Shown piece by piece: positions 17,755 to 27,755 of a stretch of 64,000 bases of DNA (within the stretch, counting starts at the first letter, position 1; each line of letters begins with the position of its first letter). Position numbers and translations under genes: made by a program. This stretch comes from an uncultured Pseudomonadota bacterium (GTDB lineage Bacteria > Pseudomonadota > Gammaproteobacteria > Burkholderiales > SG8-39): the NCBI GenBank assembly GCA_903921325.1, contig CAIXPL010000022.1, forward strand, positions 52,467 through 116,466. The letters run 5' to 3'. The notes under the pieces are model-generated. The model did not search any database. It had not been told where the DNA came from and saw only the letters and a program-made list of their open reading frames with translations.

Positions 17755-19773
17755 TCAGGTGAGTGCTGACTTGAGCCAGGCACGCCAGCCGCCGTGATCG
17801 GTGATGTCCGGTGCGCCGTTCAGGGCGCTCGGATCGCAGGTGAATCCATGCACCCAGGTGCCCGATTCCAGTTCCAGCGAACCCAGTCCGAGCGGGTAGG
17901 CAATGCCTGCGAGAAACGAGCCGACGCCTGAGTGCGGCATGTCATAGAGCTCGATTTCGATCGATGCGCCGCCGCTCGCCACCCGGACCAGTCCAGGTTT
18001 GGGTGGCACGCTGCCGGGGATCGCATAGAGGCGGTAATGGGGGGCCGTGCAGGTGCGTTCGACAAAGCGGCAACCGCGTTCCACCAATTGTCCGTGCAGC
18101 GGCAAGCCAGCCAAGTGGGCGCCGACGACCGCCAGCCGGATCGAGGGCTGCGCGGCCATCGCACCCTGCATGATGCTGCGGTCTTGCGTGGCCACGCGGT
18201 CTTGCTTGAGTGCGGCGTCCGCCGCGCGCCCGTAGTCATTCGTGAGTACCGCGCTTTGGGGCAGTGTGCTGCGATCCGTTAGCCCGGAATGGTGCGGCGC
18301 ACCCGCGTCACGCGCCGCAAGGGTTCGCCCAAGCGGTGTTGTTTCGTGCATCTCCCACTGCGTACCGAGCGCGGCCAGCGCCGCATCCGATCCACCGGAA
18401 CCGATGAGTGTGATGCCAAAGGGCAGACCGGAGCGTGACATGCCGCAGGGCAGGGCGAGTGCGGCAAAGCCGAGCAGATTGACAAAATTGGTGTAGCGCC
18501 CGAGCGCACTATTGCGTCCAACCGGGTCGCTGGCGACTTCTGCCAGCGTCGGGCAGCCGGGGGTGGTCGGCACCATCAGCACGTCAACGTCCCGCCATAA
18601 ACCGCGCAGCCGACTCTGCAACTCGGCCAGACGGTAGCGTGCACGAAAGCCATCGGCAGCGCTAAAGCCGCGCGCACGCTCGACCACGCCACGCACCACC
18701 GGGTCGATCGCCTCGGAATTGGACTGCAGGAGGGACTCAATGACCGTGTAGCGTTCAGCTACCCAGGGGCCGTCGTAGAGCAGTTGGGCGACTTCAAATA
18801 ACGCTGCCATGTCGGTCGCGACCACTTCCCAGCCCATGGCTCTGGCGCGTTCGACGGCCTCATCAAACGCCGCGTCGTAGCCCAGATCAGCAGCGCAGTC
18901 AGGGGTCATTGGCACGCCCACGCGCAAGGCCTTGCCGGTACGCTGCAACCAGGCCGGGTGAGCCAAGGCCACGTTGAAGCGCACCTCATCGGGTTCAAGG
19001 CACCACGATGAGGCCACGCGGGTGGCATCGGCCACGGTCAATGCGAAAATTGACACCACATCAATCGTGCGACAGGCCGGCAGCACGCCGCGCATGGGCA
19101 CTGCACCCGGCGTGGGCTTGAGGCCCACCAGGTTATTCAGACCGGCCGGGACGCGGCCCGAGCCGGCGGTGTCGGTCCCCAGGGCAAAGGGCACCAGGCC
19201 GCGCGCCACCACCGAGGCGGAGCCGGAGCTGGAACCACCGCTGACATAGGCCGGCTTGAAGGTGTTCGGTACTGCGCCATAGGGCGAGCGGGTACCGACC
19301 AGTCCGGTAGCGAATTGATCGAGGTTGGTCTTGCCAACTGGCACGGCGCCGGCTGCGATCAACTGGCTGATGACGGCGGCATGGCGATCGGGCGTGAAGC
19401 TGAACGCCGGACAGGCCGCTGTGGTCGGTAGACCTGCCACATCGATATTGTCTTTGACGGCAAACGGCACACCATAGAGCGGCAACGAGGCGGGGGCGAC
19501 CGATTCCAGATGCGCGAGCAGGGGGCCAAGAAAACTCGCATCTGCGCGGGTGATCCAGGCTGAATCGGCCTCAGGCCAACTCGCTATCCAGCGCGGTATC
19601 AATTCGGCGGGTCGAGCGCCGCCTTGGCGATAGGCTCGCAACCAATCGTCGATTGTCACCAGCGGTAAAAGAGGGGCTGAGGGCGATGGGTGTGATGAAC
19701 CTGCCGTTTCAGCGGAACGCGCTAAATCCAAGGGACCGGCCGAAACTGCGGAACGTCCTGATGCTGCGCTCAC
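17755..19773 (-). CDS. atzF: Allophanate hydrolase
   Basis: 672 residues from GTG 19773, overlapping the upstream hydrolase stop (GTGA). The N-terminal amidase domain has the Lys-cisSer-Ser triad in [21 protein letters not shown] and [12 protein letters not shown]. The run [10 protein letters not shown] and [10 protein letters not shown] is characteristic of allophanate hydrolase rather than general amidases. A C-terminal domain follows ([21 protein letters not shown]), the second domain seen in AtzF and Dur1,2. Reaction: allophanate to 2 CO2 and 2 NH3 in the cytoplasm. A linker of about 60 residues makes it longer than usual (about 600). Pairing with a biuret-type hydrolase supplies its substrate. 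Confidence 0.9.
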   Translation of the reverse strand: MSAASGRSAVSAGPLDLARSAETAGSSHPSPSAPLLPLVTIDDWLRAYRQGGARPAELIPRWIASWPEADSAWITRADASFLGPLLAHLESVAPASLPLYGVPFAVKDNIDVAGLPTTAACPAFSFTPDRHAAVISQLIAAGAVPVGKTNLDQFATGLVGTRSPYGAVPNTFKPAYVSGGSSSGSASVVARGLVPFALGTDTAGSGRVPAGLNNLVGLKPTPGAVPMRGVLPACRTIDVVSIFALTVADATRVASSWCLEPDEVRFNVALAHPAWLQRTGKALRVGVPMTPDCAADLGYDAAFDEAVERARAMGWEVVATDMAALFEVAQLLYDGPWVAERYTVIESLLQSNSEAIDPVVRGVVERARGFSAADGFRARYRLAELQSRLRGLWRDVDVLMVPTTPGCPTLAEVASDPVGRNSALGRYTNFVNLLGFAALALPCGMSRSGLPFGITLIGSGGSDAALAALGTQWEMHETTPLGRTLAARDAGAPHHSGLTDRSTLPQSAVLTNDYGRAADAALKQDRVATQDRSIMQGAMAAQPSIRLAVVGAHLAGLPLHGQLVERGCRFVERTCTAPHYRLYAIPGSVPPKPGLVRVASGGASIEIELYDMPHSGVGSFLAGIAYPLGLGSLELESGTWVHGFTCDPSALNGAPDITDHGGWRAWLKSALT

Positions 19774-20435
19774 CGCAGCGCCTCGATCAGCGCAGCGGAG
19801 GGGGCACTCCAGCCGATGATCCCGCCCTGGGCGGTGAGCATTGCAAGAGCCGCCGCTTTGAATTCCGGAAAATAACTCTCAGTGGCGTCCTCCACAATCA
19901 AGCATTCATAGCCCCGATCATTGGCCTCGCGCATGGTGGTTTGCACACACACCTCGGTTGTGACCCCGGTCATCAGTAAATGGGTGATCTGCGCGGCTTG
20001 CAGCTTTTCGTGCAGTCCGGTGGCGTAGAAGGCACCTTTGCCAGGCTTGTCGATCACCCATTCCTTGCCCACCGGTGCGAGGGCATCAATGATGGCGCAA
20101 CCGGGTTCGCCAGCCACCAGCAGGCGGCCCATTGGGCCCGGGTCACCGATACGAAGGCTCGGGTTGCCACGCAGTCGCTTCGCCGGTGGGCAGTCTGACA
20201 GATCGGGGCGGTGGCATTCGCGGGTGTGTATGACCAGAGCGCCGGCTGCGCGCCAGGCCGCCAGCAGGCGCTGCAAGGCGGGAACGATAGCCTGCAGGCG
20301 GGTGACATCATTGCCAAGCGAGGCACCGAATCCGCCTGCTGCCACAAAATCGCGCTGCATGTCGATCAGAACGAGCGCCGTATGGGCGGGATCGAAGGCA
20401 TATTCGAAGGGGGTGGCAGCAATGGTTTTCATCAT
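19770..20435 (-). CDS. biuH: Isochorismatase-family cysteine hydrolase, probable biuret hydrolase
   Basis: 221 residues from ATG 20435, with GGAG 8 bases upstream; ATG 20432 is also possible. The frame continues to 20579 but without coding signs. Catalytic Asp, Lys and Cys are seen in [20 protein letters not shown] and [20 protein letters not shown]. The last motif closely resembles biuret and triuret hydrolases. Biuret hydrolase converts biuret to allophanate and ammonia. The next gene, overlapping by four bases, is allophanate hydrolase, giving a complete route from biuret to ammonia. Triuret hydrolase (TrtA) is the main alternative. No cyanuric acid hydrolase or urea carboxylase is nearby. 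Confidence 0.78.
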   Translation of the reverse strand: MMKTIAATPFEYAFDPAHTALVLIDMQRDFVAAGGFGASLGNDVTRLQAIVPALQRLLAAWRAAGALVIHTRECHRPDLSDCPPAKRLRGNPSLRIGDPGPMGRLLVAGEPGCAIIDALAPVGKEWVIDKPGKGAFYATGLHEKLQAAQITHLLMTGVTTEVCVQTTMREANDRGYECLIVEDATESYFPEFKAAALAMLTAQGGIIGWSAPSAALIEALR

Positions 20436-20577
20436 GGAGGGAACTCCGCCGGCAGAGGTTGGATCAGGGGCAATTGTCAAGCCAGAATGCGCGTTGCGGG
20501 CGTAAATCCAGCAAAATGCAGACCATGCCGAGCCACCGCAGCAGTGAGACGGGCGGTGATTTGATCTGCGAGGGACC

Positions 20578-22875
20578 ATGAACGATAAGCTATTTCCGTC
20601 GCTCGCCCATTGGGGCGCCTTTTCTGCCCGGGTGGCGCAAGGGCGGGTCGTTGCCTGCGAGCCATTTGTGCATGATCCGCAGCCTTCGCCCTTATTGCGT
20701 TCGATTCCCGCAATGGTGCATTCGCCGCTGCGGGTGGCGGCGCCATCGGTGCGCGAAGGCTGGTTACGCCGCCGCGACCATCATCGCGGAGCGAACGAGC
20801 GCTATGTCGAGGTGTCGTGGGATGAGGCGCTGTCGCTGGTGGGCGATGAGATCACCCGGGTGCGCGCAGAGTTTGGATCGAAAGGCATTTTTGGTGGATC
20901 GCAAGGCTGGTCCTCGGCCGGTCGATTCCATCACGCTCGTTCGCAGGTGCGCCGGTTTCTTTTCTCAGGTGGTGGCTGCGTCGACCAGTGTTCGAACTAC
21001 AGCTGGGGGGCGGCGCATTATCTGCTGCCTCATGTCATCGGGTCACATCTGCCGGTCACCGGCAAGATCACCCAGTGGTCCAATATCGTGGACAACACGC
21101 GTCTGCTGATCGCGCTGGGCGGGCTGGCACTCAAAAACGCTCAGGTCACCTCGGGTGGTGCCGGCGATCACAGTACGCTTGGCTGGCTGCGTGCATGCGC
21201 CGAACGCAATATCGATGTGCTGGTGGTGAGTCCCGATCGCATGGATGCGCCGGCCATTGCACGGCCGCGCTGGCTTGGCATTCGTCCCAATACCGACACC
21301 GCGTTCATGCTGGGTATGGCCCACACACTTGCCACTGAAAATCTTCACGACAAGGCGTTTCTCGCACGCTATTGCGAAGGCTATGAGCGTTTTGAAGCCT
21401 ATCTGCTGGGGCACAGCGACGGCACACCCAAGAGCGCGCAATGGGCCTCGGCGATTTGCGGGATTGATGCAGACCAGATCAGGCACATCGCACGCAAGGC
21501 AGCCGTCTCGCGCACCCTCATCACCTGTGCCTGGTCACTGCAACGGGCCGACCATGGCGAACAACCCTATTGGATGGCGGTGACACTGGCGGCCATGCTG
21601 GGGCAGATTGGCCTGCCCGGAGGCGGCGTCGCCTTCGGTCACGGATCGATGAACGGGGCAGGGTATCCGCGTCGCGAAGGGCTTGGATTTCCAGAGATGC
21701 CCCTGGGGACGAATCCGCTTGACTTTGCCATCCCCGCCGCGCGAATGGGCGATCTGCTGACGCGTCCGGGCGAAACATTTGAATTCAATGGCAAGCAACT
21801 CACCTATCCCACGATTCAGATGATCTACTGGGCAGGGGGCAATCCATTCCACCACCATCAAGACCTGAATCGACTTGCCGAGGGTTTCCGGCGCCCGCAG
21901 ACCGTGGTGGTGCAGGAGGCCTGGTGGACGCCGCTCGCGCGGCATGCCGATATTGTGCTGCCTGCGACCACGATGCTCGAGCGCAATGACATTGGCGGCT
22001 CGACGCGTGACAAGTACATCTTTGCCATGCACCAGGCCATTGCGCCCGTCGGGCTGGCACGCAACGATGTCGATATCCTGCGCGAGCTTGCTGCTCGACT
22101 GGGACATGAAGCGGCATTCACCGAAGGCCGTGATGAATCGGGCTGGCTGCATCATCTGTATGAGGGCGCACGCACCGCGGCCAACCGGGTGGATGTCGCG
22201 CTGCCAGAGTTCGATGAATTCTGGTCGCGCGGCTATGTGGAATTGCCAGGGCCGGATAAGGAATTCGTTTTGTTCGACTCGTTTCGTGCCGATCCTGAGA
22301 CACATCGTCTTGGTACACCGTCAGGACGAATCGAAATATTTTCCGAAGCGATTGACCGGTTTGGCTATGCCGACTGTCCGGGGCACGCGTGCTGGATCGA
22401 GCCCAGAGAATGGGCCGGCGCGGCGATGGCCGAGCAATACCCATTGCATCTGGTGAGCTCGCAGCCTGCTGACAAATTGCACAGCCAGCATGATCCGGGT
22501 CCGGTGTCGCGCTCGACCAAAGTGGCCGGACGCACCCGCGTACGCATGAATCCTGTGGATGCCTCACGGCGCGGATTGGCCGCGGGTGACCTGGTGCGCC
22601 TGTTCAACGCGCGTGGCGCGTGTCTGGGTGGATTGCAGATTGACGAGGGCGTGCGCGAAGGGGTGGTGGTGATGCCCACCGGCGCCTGGTTTGATCCGGC
22701 GAGTGATCAGGTGCTCGAGCGCCACGGCAACCCGAACGTCCTCACCGCTGACCAGGGCACCTCACGCCTGGGGCAAGGCTGCAGCGCGATGACCGCCCTG
22801 GTCGAGGTCGAGCGCTGGTCGGGTGAGGCCCCGGCGGTGCAAGTGTTTGACCCGCCCGAGGTGCTGGCAGCCTAG
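20578..22875 (+). CDS. Molybdopterin-dependent reductase, BisC/TorA/DMSO-reductase family, cytoplasmic
   Basis: 765 residues. There is no Tat signal and no N-terminal iron-sulfur motif, as in biotin sulfoxide reductase BisC. Family blocks are [20 protein letters not shown], with the Ser proposed to ligate molybdenum, [19 protein letters not shown], and [13 protein letters not shown]. The C-terminal cap has the dinucleotide-binding region [14 protein letters not shown]. Family reaction: two-electron reduction of an S-oxide or N-oxide. It is divergent from the biuret-type hydrolase (142-bp gap) and its last four bases overlap the convergent methyltransferase gene. The substrate and electron donor are not evident. 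Confidence 0.88.
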   Translation: MNDKLFPSLAHWGAFSARVAQGRVVACEPFVHDPQPSPLLRSIPAMVHSPLRVAAPSVREGWLRRRDHHRGANERYVEVSWDEALSLVGDEITRVRAEFGSKGIFGGSQGWSSAGRFHHARSQVRRFLFSGGGCVDQCSNYSWGAAHYLLPHVIGSHLPVTGKITQWSNIVDNTRLLIALGGLALKNAQVTSGGAGDHSTLGWLRACAERNIDVLVVSPDRMDAPAIARPRWLGIRPNTDTAFMLGMAHTLATENLHDKAFLARYCEGYERFEAYLLGHSDGTPKSAQWASAICGIDADQIRHIARKAAVSRTLITCAWSLQRADHGEQPYWMAVTLAAMLGQIGLPGGGVAFGHGSMNGAGYPRREGLGFPEMPLGTNPLDFAIPAARMGDLLTRPGETFEFNGKQLTYPTIQMIYWAGGNPFHHHQDLNRLAEGFRRPQTVVVQEAWWTPLARHADIVLPATTMLERNDIGGSTRDKYIFAMHQAIAPVGLARNDVDILRELAARLGHEAAFTEGRDESGWLHHLYEGARTAANRVDVALPEFDEFWSRGYVELPGPDKEFVLFDSFRADPETHRLGTPSGRIEIFSEAIDRFGYADCPGHACWIEPREWAGAAMAEQYPLHLVSSQPADKLHSQHDPGPVSRSTKVAGRTRVRMNPVDASRRGLAAGDLVRLFNARGACLGGLQIDEGVREGVVVMPTGAWFDPASDQVLERHGNPNVLTADQGTSRLGQGCSAMTALVEVERWSGEAPAVQVFDPPEVLAA

Positions 22876-24050
22876 TCTCGCCAGACGGTGTTGGCAACCT
22901 CGACGATGCGCTCGAATTTTTTCCATTGCACCGCTTCGCTCAATGTCGGATTGAGCGGATCGACACCGCCGAAGCCGCATTGGGGGCTGAGCGCCAGTTG
23001 TTCGAGGGGCAGGTGGTGCGCCGCGGCTTCGATGCGCTGAACGAGATACCCGGCGGGTTCGATGGCCTCATCCTTGGTGGTGACCAGGCCCAGCACTGCG
23101 ACCTTGCCGCGTGCAAGATATTTGAGCGGCTCAAAACCACCAGATCGCTCAGTGTCGTATTCGAGCAGGAAGCGGTCGTGCTGCAAATCGCCAAACACCT
23201 GTTCTGCGATTGCGTCGTAATGGCCTTCGCGATGCCACTGCGCCACGATCTTGCCAGTAGCGGGATCGCGGGTACGTGGATTGCCACGGCAGAGGTGAAT
23301 ACCAAAGGTCACCCCGTCAAACCCGGCGATGAGGGCGTTGTCGGCGGCTATCGAGCGTGCCAGATTGGCCTTGGGGTCTTCGCCGCGTGACTTCATGCGC
23401 TCGATTGAAACCTGATCGGCATAGGCGGTATAGCCGGGCGCATCGATCTGGATATAACGGCACCCGGCGGCTACCAGTTCACTGATCATCTGCCGCTCGA
23501 TGGCCACCACATCGGCCATGAACGCATCCATGTCAGGATAGACCGCGCGTGAGGCTTCCCAGGCAAAGCGCTGTGAGATCCGATCGGGGCTGAGCAGGGT
23601 CGCTTTGACCGGGTGAGTGGCGTAGCGCTGCGCTGCTTTGAATTCATCCAGGGGAACATTGCGTACCAGGTGCAAACGTTCGATGACCGGGCGTCGGGTC
23701 AGGATGGCCGGGCCGCTTGCCTCAAAGTTCTGTTCGGCACGCGATAGTGGCGTGCGACTGATCGACAGATCATCATGCGTGGTGACCTGGGGTGCGCCGT
23801 CAAAGCCGCGCACTGCCGCGGCAAAGCTCTCCTGAAAATTGCGTCGTCTGAATTCACCGTCGCTCAGTACGGGCAGGCCGATGGCCTCCTGCCGCGCCAG
23901 CACCGCACGCACCGCATCATCAATCAACTGCTCAAGACTCGCTGCATCCAGTCGCCGGTTGTCAAACTCGGTGAGCGCGGCGCGCAACGCTTCGGGGCCG
24001 GCGAGACTGCCGACCTGATCAATGCGAACCGTATCGAGTGATGAATTCAT
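22872..24050 (-). CDS. Cobalamin-independent methionine synthase II-like methyltransferase (MetE C-domain only)
   Basis: 392 residues, a single TIM barrel matching the C-terminal half of MetE. Zinc-ligand positions are recognisable: His and Cys in GIHLCRGNPR, a Glu in FLLEYDTE and the late Cys in LSPQCGFGG. The N-terminal half of full MetE (about 750 residues) is absent, as in archaeal-type or catabolic MetE homologues. By family it transfers a methyl group to a thiol. Since it lies beside an S/N-oxide reductase and convergently overlaps it by four bases, it might act on organosulfur compounds, but that is inference. The upstream gap holds a GC-rich palindrome at 24083. Confidence 0.8.
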   Translation of the reverse strand: MNSSLDTVRIDQVGSLAGPEALRAALTEFDNRRLDAASLEQLIDDAVRAVLARQEAIGLPVLSDGEFRRRNFQESFAAAVRGFDGAPQVTTHDDLSISRTPLSRAEQNFEASGPAILTRRPVIERLHLVRNVPLDEFKAAQRYATHPVKATLLSPDRISQRFAWEASRAVYPDMDAFMADVVAIERQMISELVAAGCRYIQIDAPGYTAYADQVSIERMKSRGEDPKANLARSIAADNALIAGFDGVTFGIHLCRGNPRTRDPATGKIVAQWHREGHYDAIAEQVFGDLQHDRFLLEYDTERSGGFEPLKYLARGKVAVLGLVTTKDEAIEPAGYLVQRIEAAAHHLPLEQLALSPQCGFGGVDPLNPTLSEAVQWKKFERIVEVANTVWRD

Positions 24051-24082
24051 GCGGGTGTCCTTGCCATTGGGGATGTGTTACG

Positions 24083-24102
24083 CCCGGTATAGTACCGCCG
24101 GG
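24083..24102. promoter_or_regulatory. Imperfect palindrome between MetE-like gene and Bug gene
   Basis: CCCGGTA, spacer TAG, then TACCGcCGGG: a 7-bp inverted repeat with one extra base on the right arm. It lies 33 bases upstream of the leftward MetE-like start and 136 bases from the rightward Bug start. The position would suit an operator or a hairpin in the 5' leader. No regulator gene is adjacent. Confidence 0.3.
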
Positions 24103-24237
24103 GAGCGATGCGTTGGCACCGCGCAGGGCGTGTGCGGCAGCCCTCGCGGTGACAATGCAAAATGCGGTACGGTCAGGTTTGCAGCGGCCTAACGGACGGG
24201 CGCAGTACGGGTTGGCCGCAGTGATAGGGGACAGGCT

Positions 24238-25233
24238 ATGCCTCAGAAATGGTTGAGTCGCTGTGTGGCGGCCGTGCTCGCTATGGTGAGCGTTTCGGCC
24301 ATGGCCCAGCGTGACGAGGTTTGGCCGAATGGTCCAATTCGATTGATTGTGCCGGCCGCCCCCGGGGGCAATCCTGACATCCTCGGGCGCATGCTGGCAC
24401 AACGACTCTCGGCCCAATTGGGCCGCGCGGTCGTGGTTGAGAATCAAGGCGGTGGCGGTGGCATGCTGGCCGCAGGGATGGTGGCGCGGGCAAGCGATGC
24501 CAACACCCTTGGCATCCTGGATTCCGGTTCGCTCACGATTGCTCCTTCATTGTCCAAGGCGCAAGGGGTGAAGCTGAGCTATGACGCGTTGAGTGATTTC
24601 ACGCCAATTACCGCGTTGGCTGCGGTCCCCACGATACTGGTGGTGCGGCCTTCATTGCCGGTCAACTCAGTCTCTGAATTCATCAGCTATGCGCGAGCCC
24701 ACCCTGGGGTAATCAATTTTGGTTCAGCGGGCATTGGCGGCATTCATCATCTGACCTTGGTGGCATTCATATCGCGCGCAGAGGTGTCGGTGACGCATGT
24801 GCCCTACCGTGGTGGTGCCTTGATCTCGACCGGCCTGCTCGGTGGTGAGCTGGATGCCGCGTTCAACGGTGTGCCCAATGTACGCGAGCACATTGCCAGC
24901 GGCCGCATGCGCGCTCTGGCGGTGAGCACCCGCGAGCGCCTGGCGGCATTTCCTGAGTTGCCTACCGTGGCGGAGAGTGGCTTTCCAGGCTTTGATCTAA
25001 CGGCGACCATTGGCATGGTGGCGCGCGCCGGCGTGTCGCCGACCATCGTGGCCCGTTTGCAACAGCTGGCGGCCCGTGCGATGCATGATCCCGAACTCGT
25101 ACAGCGCCTGGAGGCGATCGGGATGATCATCAAGGAAGACGGTACGCAAAACTACGTGCGTTTACTGGGCGAGGAGACTCGCCTGTTCGAGGCAGTCATT
25201 CAGTCGGCGCACATTGGACCCGAGTCCAAATGA
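24238..25233 (+). CDS. Bug-type (TTT family) periplasmic substrate-binding receptor
   Basis: 331 residues. The signal peptide (CVAAVLAMVSVSAMAQ) is followed by WPNGPIRLIVPAAPGGNPDILGR, the conserved first strand and loop of Bug receptors. Later family blocks are VVENQGGGGG, VTHVPYRGGA and PTVAESGFPGF. These two-lobed proteins bind carboxylates or related organic molecules and deliver them to TctA/TctB permeases, or act in sensing. No permease genes are in the window. It is followed by a 215-bp gap, then the thioredoxin/Bug pair. Substrate unknown. Confidence 0.9.
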   Translation: MPQKWLSRCVAAVLAMVSVSAMAQRDEVWPNGPIRLIVPAAPGGNPDILGRMLAQRLSAQLGRAVVVENQGGGGGMLAAGMVARASDANTLGILDSGSLTIAPSLSKAQGVKLSYDALSDFTPITALAAVPTILVVRPSLPVNSVSEFISYARAHPGVINFGSAGIGGIHHLTLVAFISRAEVSVTHVPYRGGALISTGLLGGELDAAFNGVPNVREHIASGRMRALAVSTRERLAAFPELPTVAESGFPGFDLTATIGMVARAGVSPTIVARLQQLAARAMHDPELVQRLEAIGMIIKEDGTQNYVRLLGEETRLFEAVIQSAHIGPESK

Positions 25234-25448
25234 CCTCGGGTCTCGGCTGGTGACCAAGCGCAGGAATCGCAGGTCGCAAGCTCCGCCAGGTGCGTATGCG
25301 CAGCGCAGGGCGATTGGCGTGATCCATGACGAGGGCTCCTTTGGGATGGAACGGGATGGGATAGACAACGTACGCATTAGGGGCACAATGCTCGCTTCGA
25401 CCTGATCACCGGTCGCAAAGTTCCCTCTTCACTGGATCGGAGTGAATC

Positions 25449-25832
25449 ATGAAACGATGGGCAAGTGTGCTGATGCTGGTGTTTTCCCTCTTCGCGGTGG
25501 CCGCCGTATCGGCTGGTGAAGTGCCCTATGACAAAGCAGCCTTGGATAAGGCAGTGAGCGAGGGCAAGCCCGCGATTGTGTATTTCCATGCCACCTGGTG
25601 TCCGAACTGCAAGTTGCAAGTGCCGCTGGTGGAGCAACTGCTGAGCGAACCCCGGTTCAAGAATGTCACCCTGTTTCTGGCCGACTACGACAAAGAAGTG
25701 GATCTGAAAAAAGCACTGGGTGTGACGGTGCAAAGTACGTTCGTTGTCTACAAAGGCGGGCAGATTGTGGCGCGCTCGACCGCGCAAACGCATAAGGAAG
25801 ATATCGCGGCAACTTTTTCAAAGGCACTATGA
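25449..25832 (+). CDS. Periplasmic thioredoxin-like protein
   Basis: 127 residues, with GGAG 6 bases before ATG 25449. The signal peptide (VLMLVFSLFAVAAVSAG) precedes a compact thioredoxin fold. The active site is WCPNC (in FHATWCPNCKLQ) and the cis-Pro loop region is at VTVQSTFVVYKGG, where the usual cis-Pro is not obvious (QST instead of TPT). It should act in the periplasm as a thiol-disulfide reductant or be membrane-tethered by an uncleaved leader. Its stop overlaps the next Bug start by four bases, so the two are translationally coupled, an unusual partnership. Confidence 0.85.
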   Translation: MKRWASVLMLVFSLFAVAAVSAGEVPYDKAALDKAVSEGKPAIVYFHATWCPNCKLQVPLVEQLLSEPRFKNVTLFLADYDKEVDLKKALGVTVQSTFVVYKGGQIVARSTAQTHKEDIAATFSKAL

Positions 25833-26791
25833 TTGCTCGTTGCCTGGCCATACTGCTCTGTAGCTTGCTGCTTACGTCTCAGGCGCTGGCGTTCCCGTTA
25901 AAGCCGGTGCGGGTGGTCGTGCCTTACCCGACCGGCGGTGGTATTGACATACTGGCGCGGCAATTGGCCAACCGCTTGTCGGCGCAGTGGGCGCAGGCGG
26001 TGGTGGTCGACAATCGGCCTGGTTCGAGCACGATTGCCGCGGCCGAAGCAGTGGCGCACGCCAGCGCCGACGGGCACACCTGGCTCTTGACTACCGATGC
26101 GACGATGTCGATCAATCCGCATCTGTTCGCTCGCCTGCCCTACGACCCGGTGCGCGATTTTGCGCCGGTATCGCTGCTGGTCCTGCTACAACAGATTCTG
26201 CTTGCGCAGCCCGCCTTGGGCGTCAATTCGCTGGCCGATCTGGTGCGCCTGGCCCGTGCGCGCCCTGGCACGATCAACTACGCGTCCTACGGCATTGGCA
26301 GTCAACCGCATCTGGCCGGTGAGCTGCTAAAGAACGCCGCGGGCATCGATCTGGTGCATGTGCCCTATAAAGGCATCTCGCTCGCCATCCCGGCGGTGGC
26401 CGCCGGCGAAGTGGAACTCACCTTTGGCGGCATCATCAGTTCGACGCCATTTATCAAGGCCGGACGGGTGATCCCGCTGGCGATCGGTGGCACGCGACGC
26501 TCGGCGCTCCTGCCCGCTGTGCCGACCTTCGCTGAGTCGGGTTATCCCGAGGTGCAGACCCACGCCTGGTTCGGCTTGTTTGTACCTGCCGGGACACCAA
26601 GGGCCATCATCGACAAGATTCACGACGATGTCGTGGCGATCATCGATGACCCCGAGTACCGCGAACGGGAGCTGATCAACAAGGGCTATGACCCGGTCGG
26701 TAACACGCCGGAAGCGTTTGCCGCGTATCTGAAAACTGACTATGAGCAGCGCGGACGGGCGGTGCGGCTCTCGGGCGCGCGATCGGAATGA
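25829..26791 (+). CDS. Bug-type (TTT family) periplasmic substrate-binding receptor
   Basis: 320 residues. The start overlaps the thioredoxin stop (ATGA). The signal peptide (AILLCSLLLTSQALA) precedes FPLKPVRVVVPYPTGGGIDILAR. Family blocks VVDNRPGSST, LVHVPYKGIS and PTFAESGYPEV are all present. It binds an organic acid or similar ligand in the periplasm; no TctAB permease is nearby. Coupling to a periplasmic thioredoxin might reflect a shared secretion context rather than shared chemistry. The C-terminus is complete and the gene converges on the alpha/beta hydrolase 9 bases away. Confidence 0.9.
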   Translation: MIARCLAILLCSLLLTSQALAFPLKPVRVVVPYPTGGGIDILARQLANRLSAQWAQAVVVDNRPGSSTIAAAEAVAHASADGHTWLLTTDATMSINPHLFARLPYDPVRDFAPVSLLVLLQQILLAQPALGVNSLADLVRLARARPGTINYASYGIGSQPHLAGELLKNAAGIDLVHVPYKGISLAIPAVAAGEVELTFGGIISSTPFIKAGRVIPLAIGGTRRSALLPAVPTFAESGYPEVQTHAWFGLFVPAGTPRAIIDKIHDDVVAIIDDPEYRERELINKGYDPVGNTPEAFAAYLKTDYEQRGRAVRLSGARSE

Positions 26792-26800
26792 GGTCTACTT

Positions 26801-27658
26801 TTAATCGCGCTCGACGGTGAAGAACTCGCGCAGCAGCGCATTGACTGTGGCGCTATCTTCGATCTCAGGCAGGTGACCAAGACCGGGTAGACGGATCAGG
26901 CGACCGTGTGGGAGCTTGTCGATCAATCGATAGGCATTCTGCTCGCCCGGATTGACCTGATCGGCCTCGCCCTGCAGCAACAACACGGGCATGGTCATCT
27001 GCGCAGTGAGATCGAGCGTGCAGAAGTCGGTCGCCCGAAAACGCACCGCCGGTAGCAGGCCCTGCGCTTGCGTGGCGCGCAGCGTGTGCCGGATGAGTTC
27101 GATGATCTCAGGTGGGGTCCGGGGCCCTACCAGATGGCTCAGCGAATGACTGCCAAAGGCGTAGCTGCCATCCTCGATGGCACGAGCACGTCCGAGCAGA
27201 TAGGCTCGACGCTCGGCCGAGAGCTCGTACTGACCGATCCCTGTGCCGGTCAGGGCCATGCGGCTCACTCGGCTCGGGTGATAGGCAGCAACACACTGGG
27301 CAACGGCCGACCCGAACGAGTTGCCGAGCAGGGCAAAGCGCCCAATGCCCAGCGCATCAGCCAGATCGATGAGTGCGTTGGCGTAGTCGCGGCCAGTGGG
27401 CGTGTGAGCCCTCAGTGCATCGCTCAGCAGATAGCCCGGCGCATTCCAGCCGATCACGCGGAATCGATCGGACAACGACGCGTATTGAAATCGCCAGTGC
27501 AGGCAGTTGGCGCCGAGGCCATGCAGCATGAATATCACCGGGGTGTCGGTCGGCCCCGCCTCCATATAGCTCAGGCGATCGCCTGAGTAGTGATCACGTC
27601 GCGCTGCCGGGACCGCCGCAAATTGCAATTCGGGTAGCGCTGGGTGCTGGGTTGTCAT
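26801..27658 (-). CDS. Alpha/beta hydrolase
   Basis: 285 residues from ATG 27658; the open frame upstream lacks coding features. The alpha/beta fold is recognisable: oxyanion segment MLHGLGANCLHWR, nucleophile elbow LLGNSFGSAV (Ser), acid in LLQGEADQVNP (Asp) and His in LPGLGHLPEIE. There is no signal peptide, so it is cytoplasmic. It resembles C-C bond hydrolases of meta-cleavage pathways and esterases of the same family, which cannot be told apart by eye. It lies in a group with a Bug receptor, a luciferase-like monooxygenase and a Rieske oxygenase on the same strand, consistent with a degradation pathway. Confidence 0.83.
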   Translation of the reverse strand: MTTQHPALPELQFAAVPAARRDHYSGDRLSYMEAGPTDTPVIFMLHGLGANCLHWRFQYASLSDRFRVIGWNAPGYLLSDALRAHTPTGRDYANALIDLADALGIGRFALLGNSFGSAVAQCVAAYHPSRVSRMALTGTGIGQYELSAERRAYLLGRARAIEDGSYAFGSHSLSHLVGPRTPPEIIELIRHTLRATQAQGLLPAVRFRATDFCTLDLTAQMTMPVLLLQGEADQVNPGEQNAYRLIDKLPHGRLIRLPGLGHLPEIEDSATVNALLREFFTVERD

Positions 27659-27755
27659 GGCATGCCTTCCGGGTGGGTGACTGTCTTCGATAGGAGGATG
27701 CCATGGTGTGCATTGGGACGGCGCGCCCGCGGCGACTCGATGGCTGTCAGTTCGT

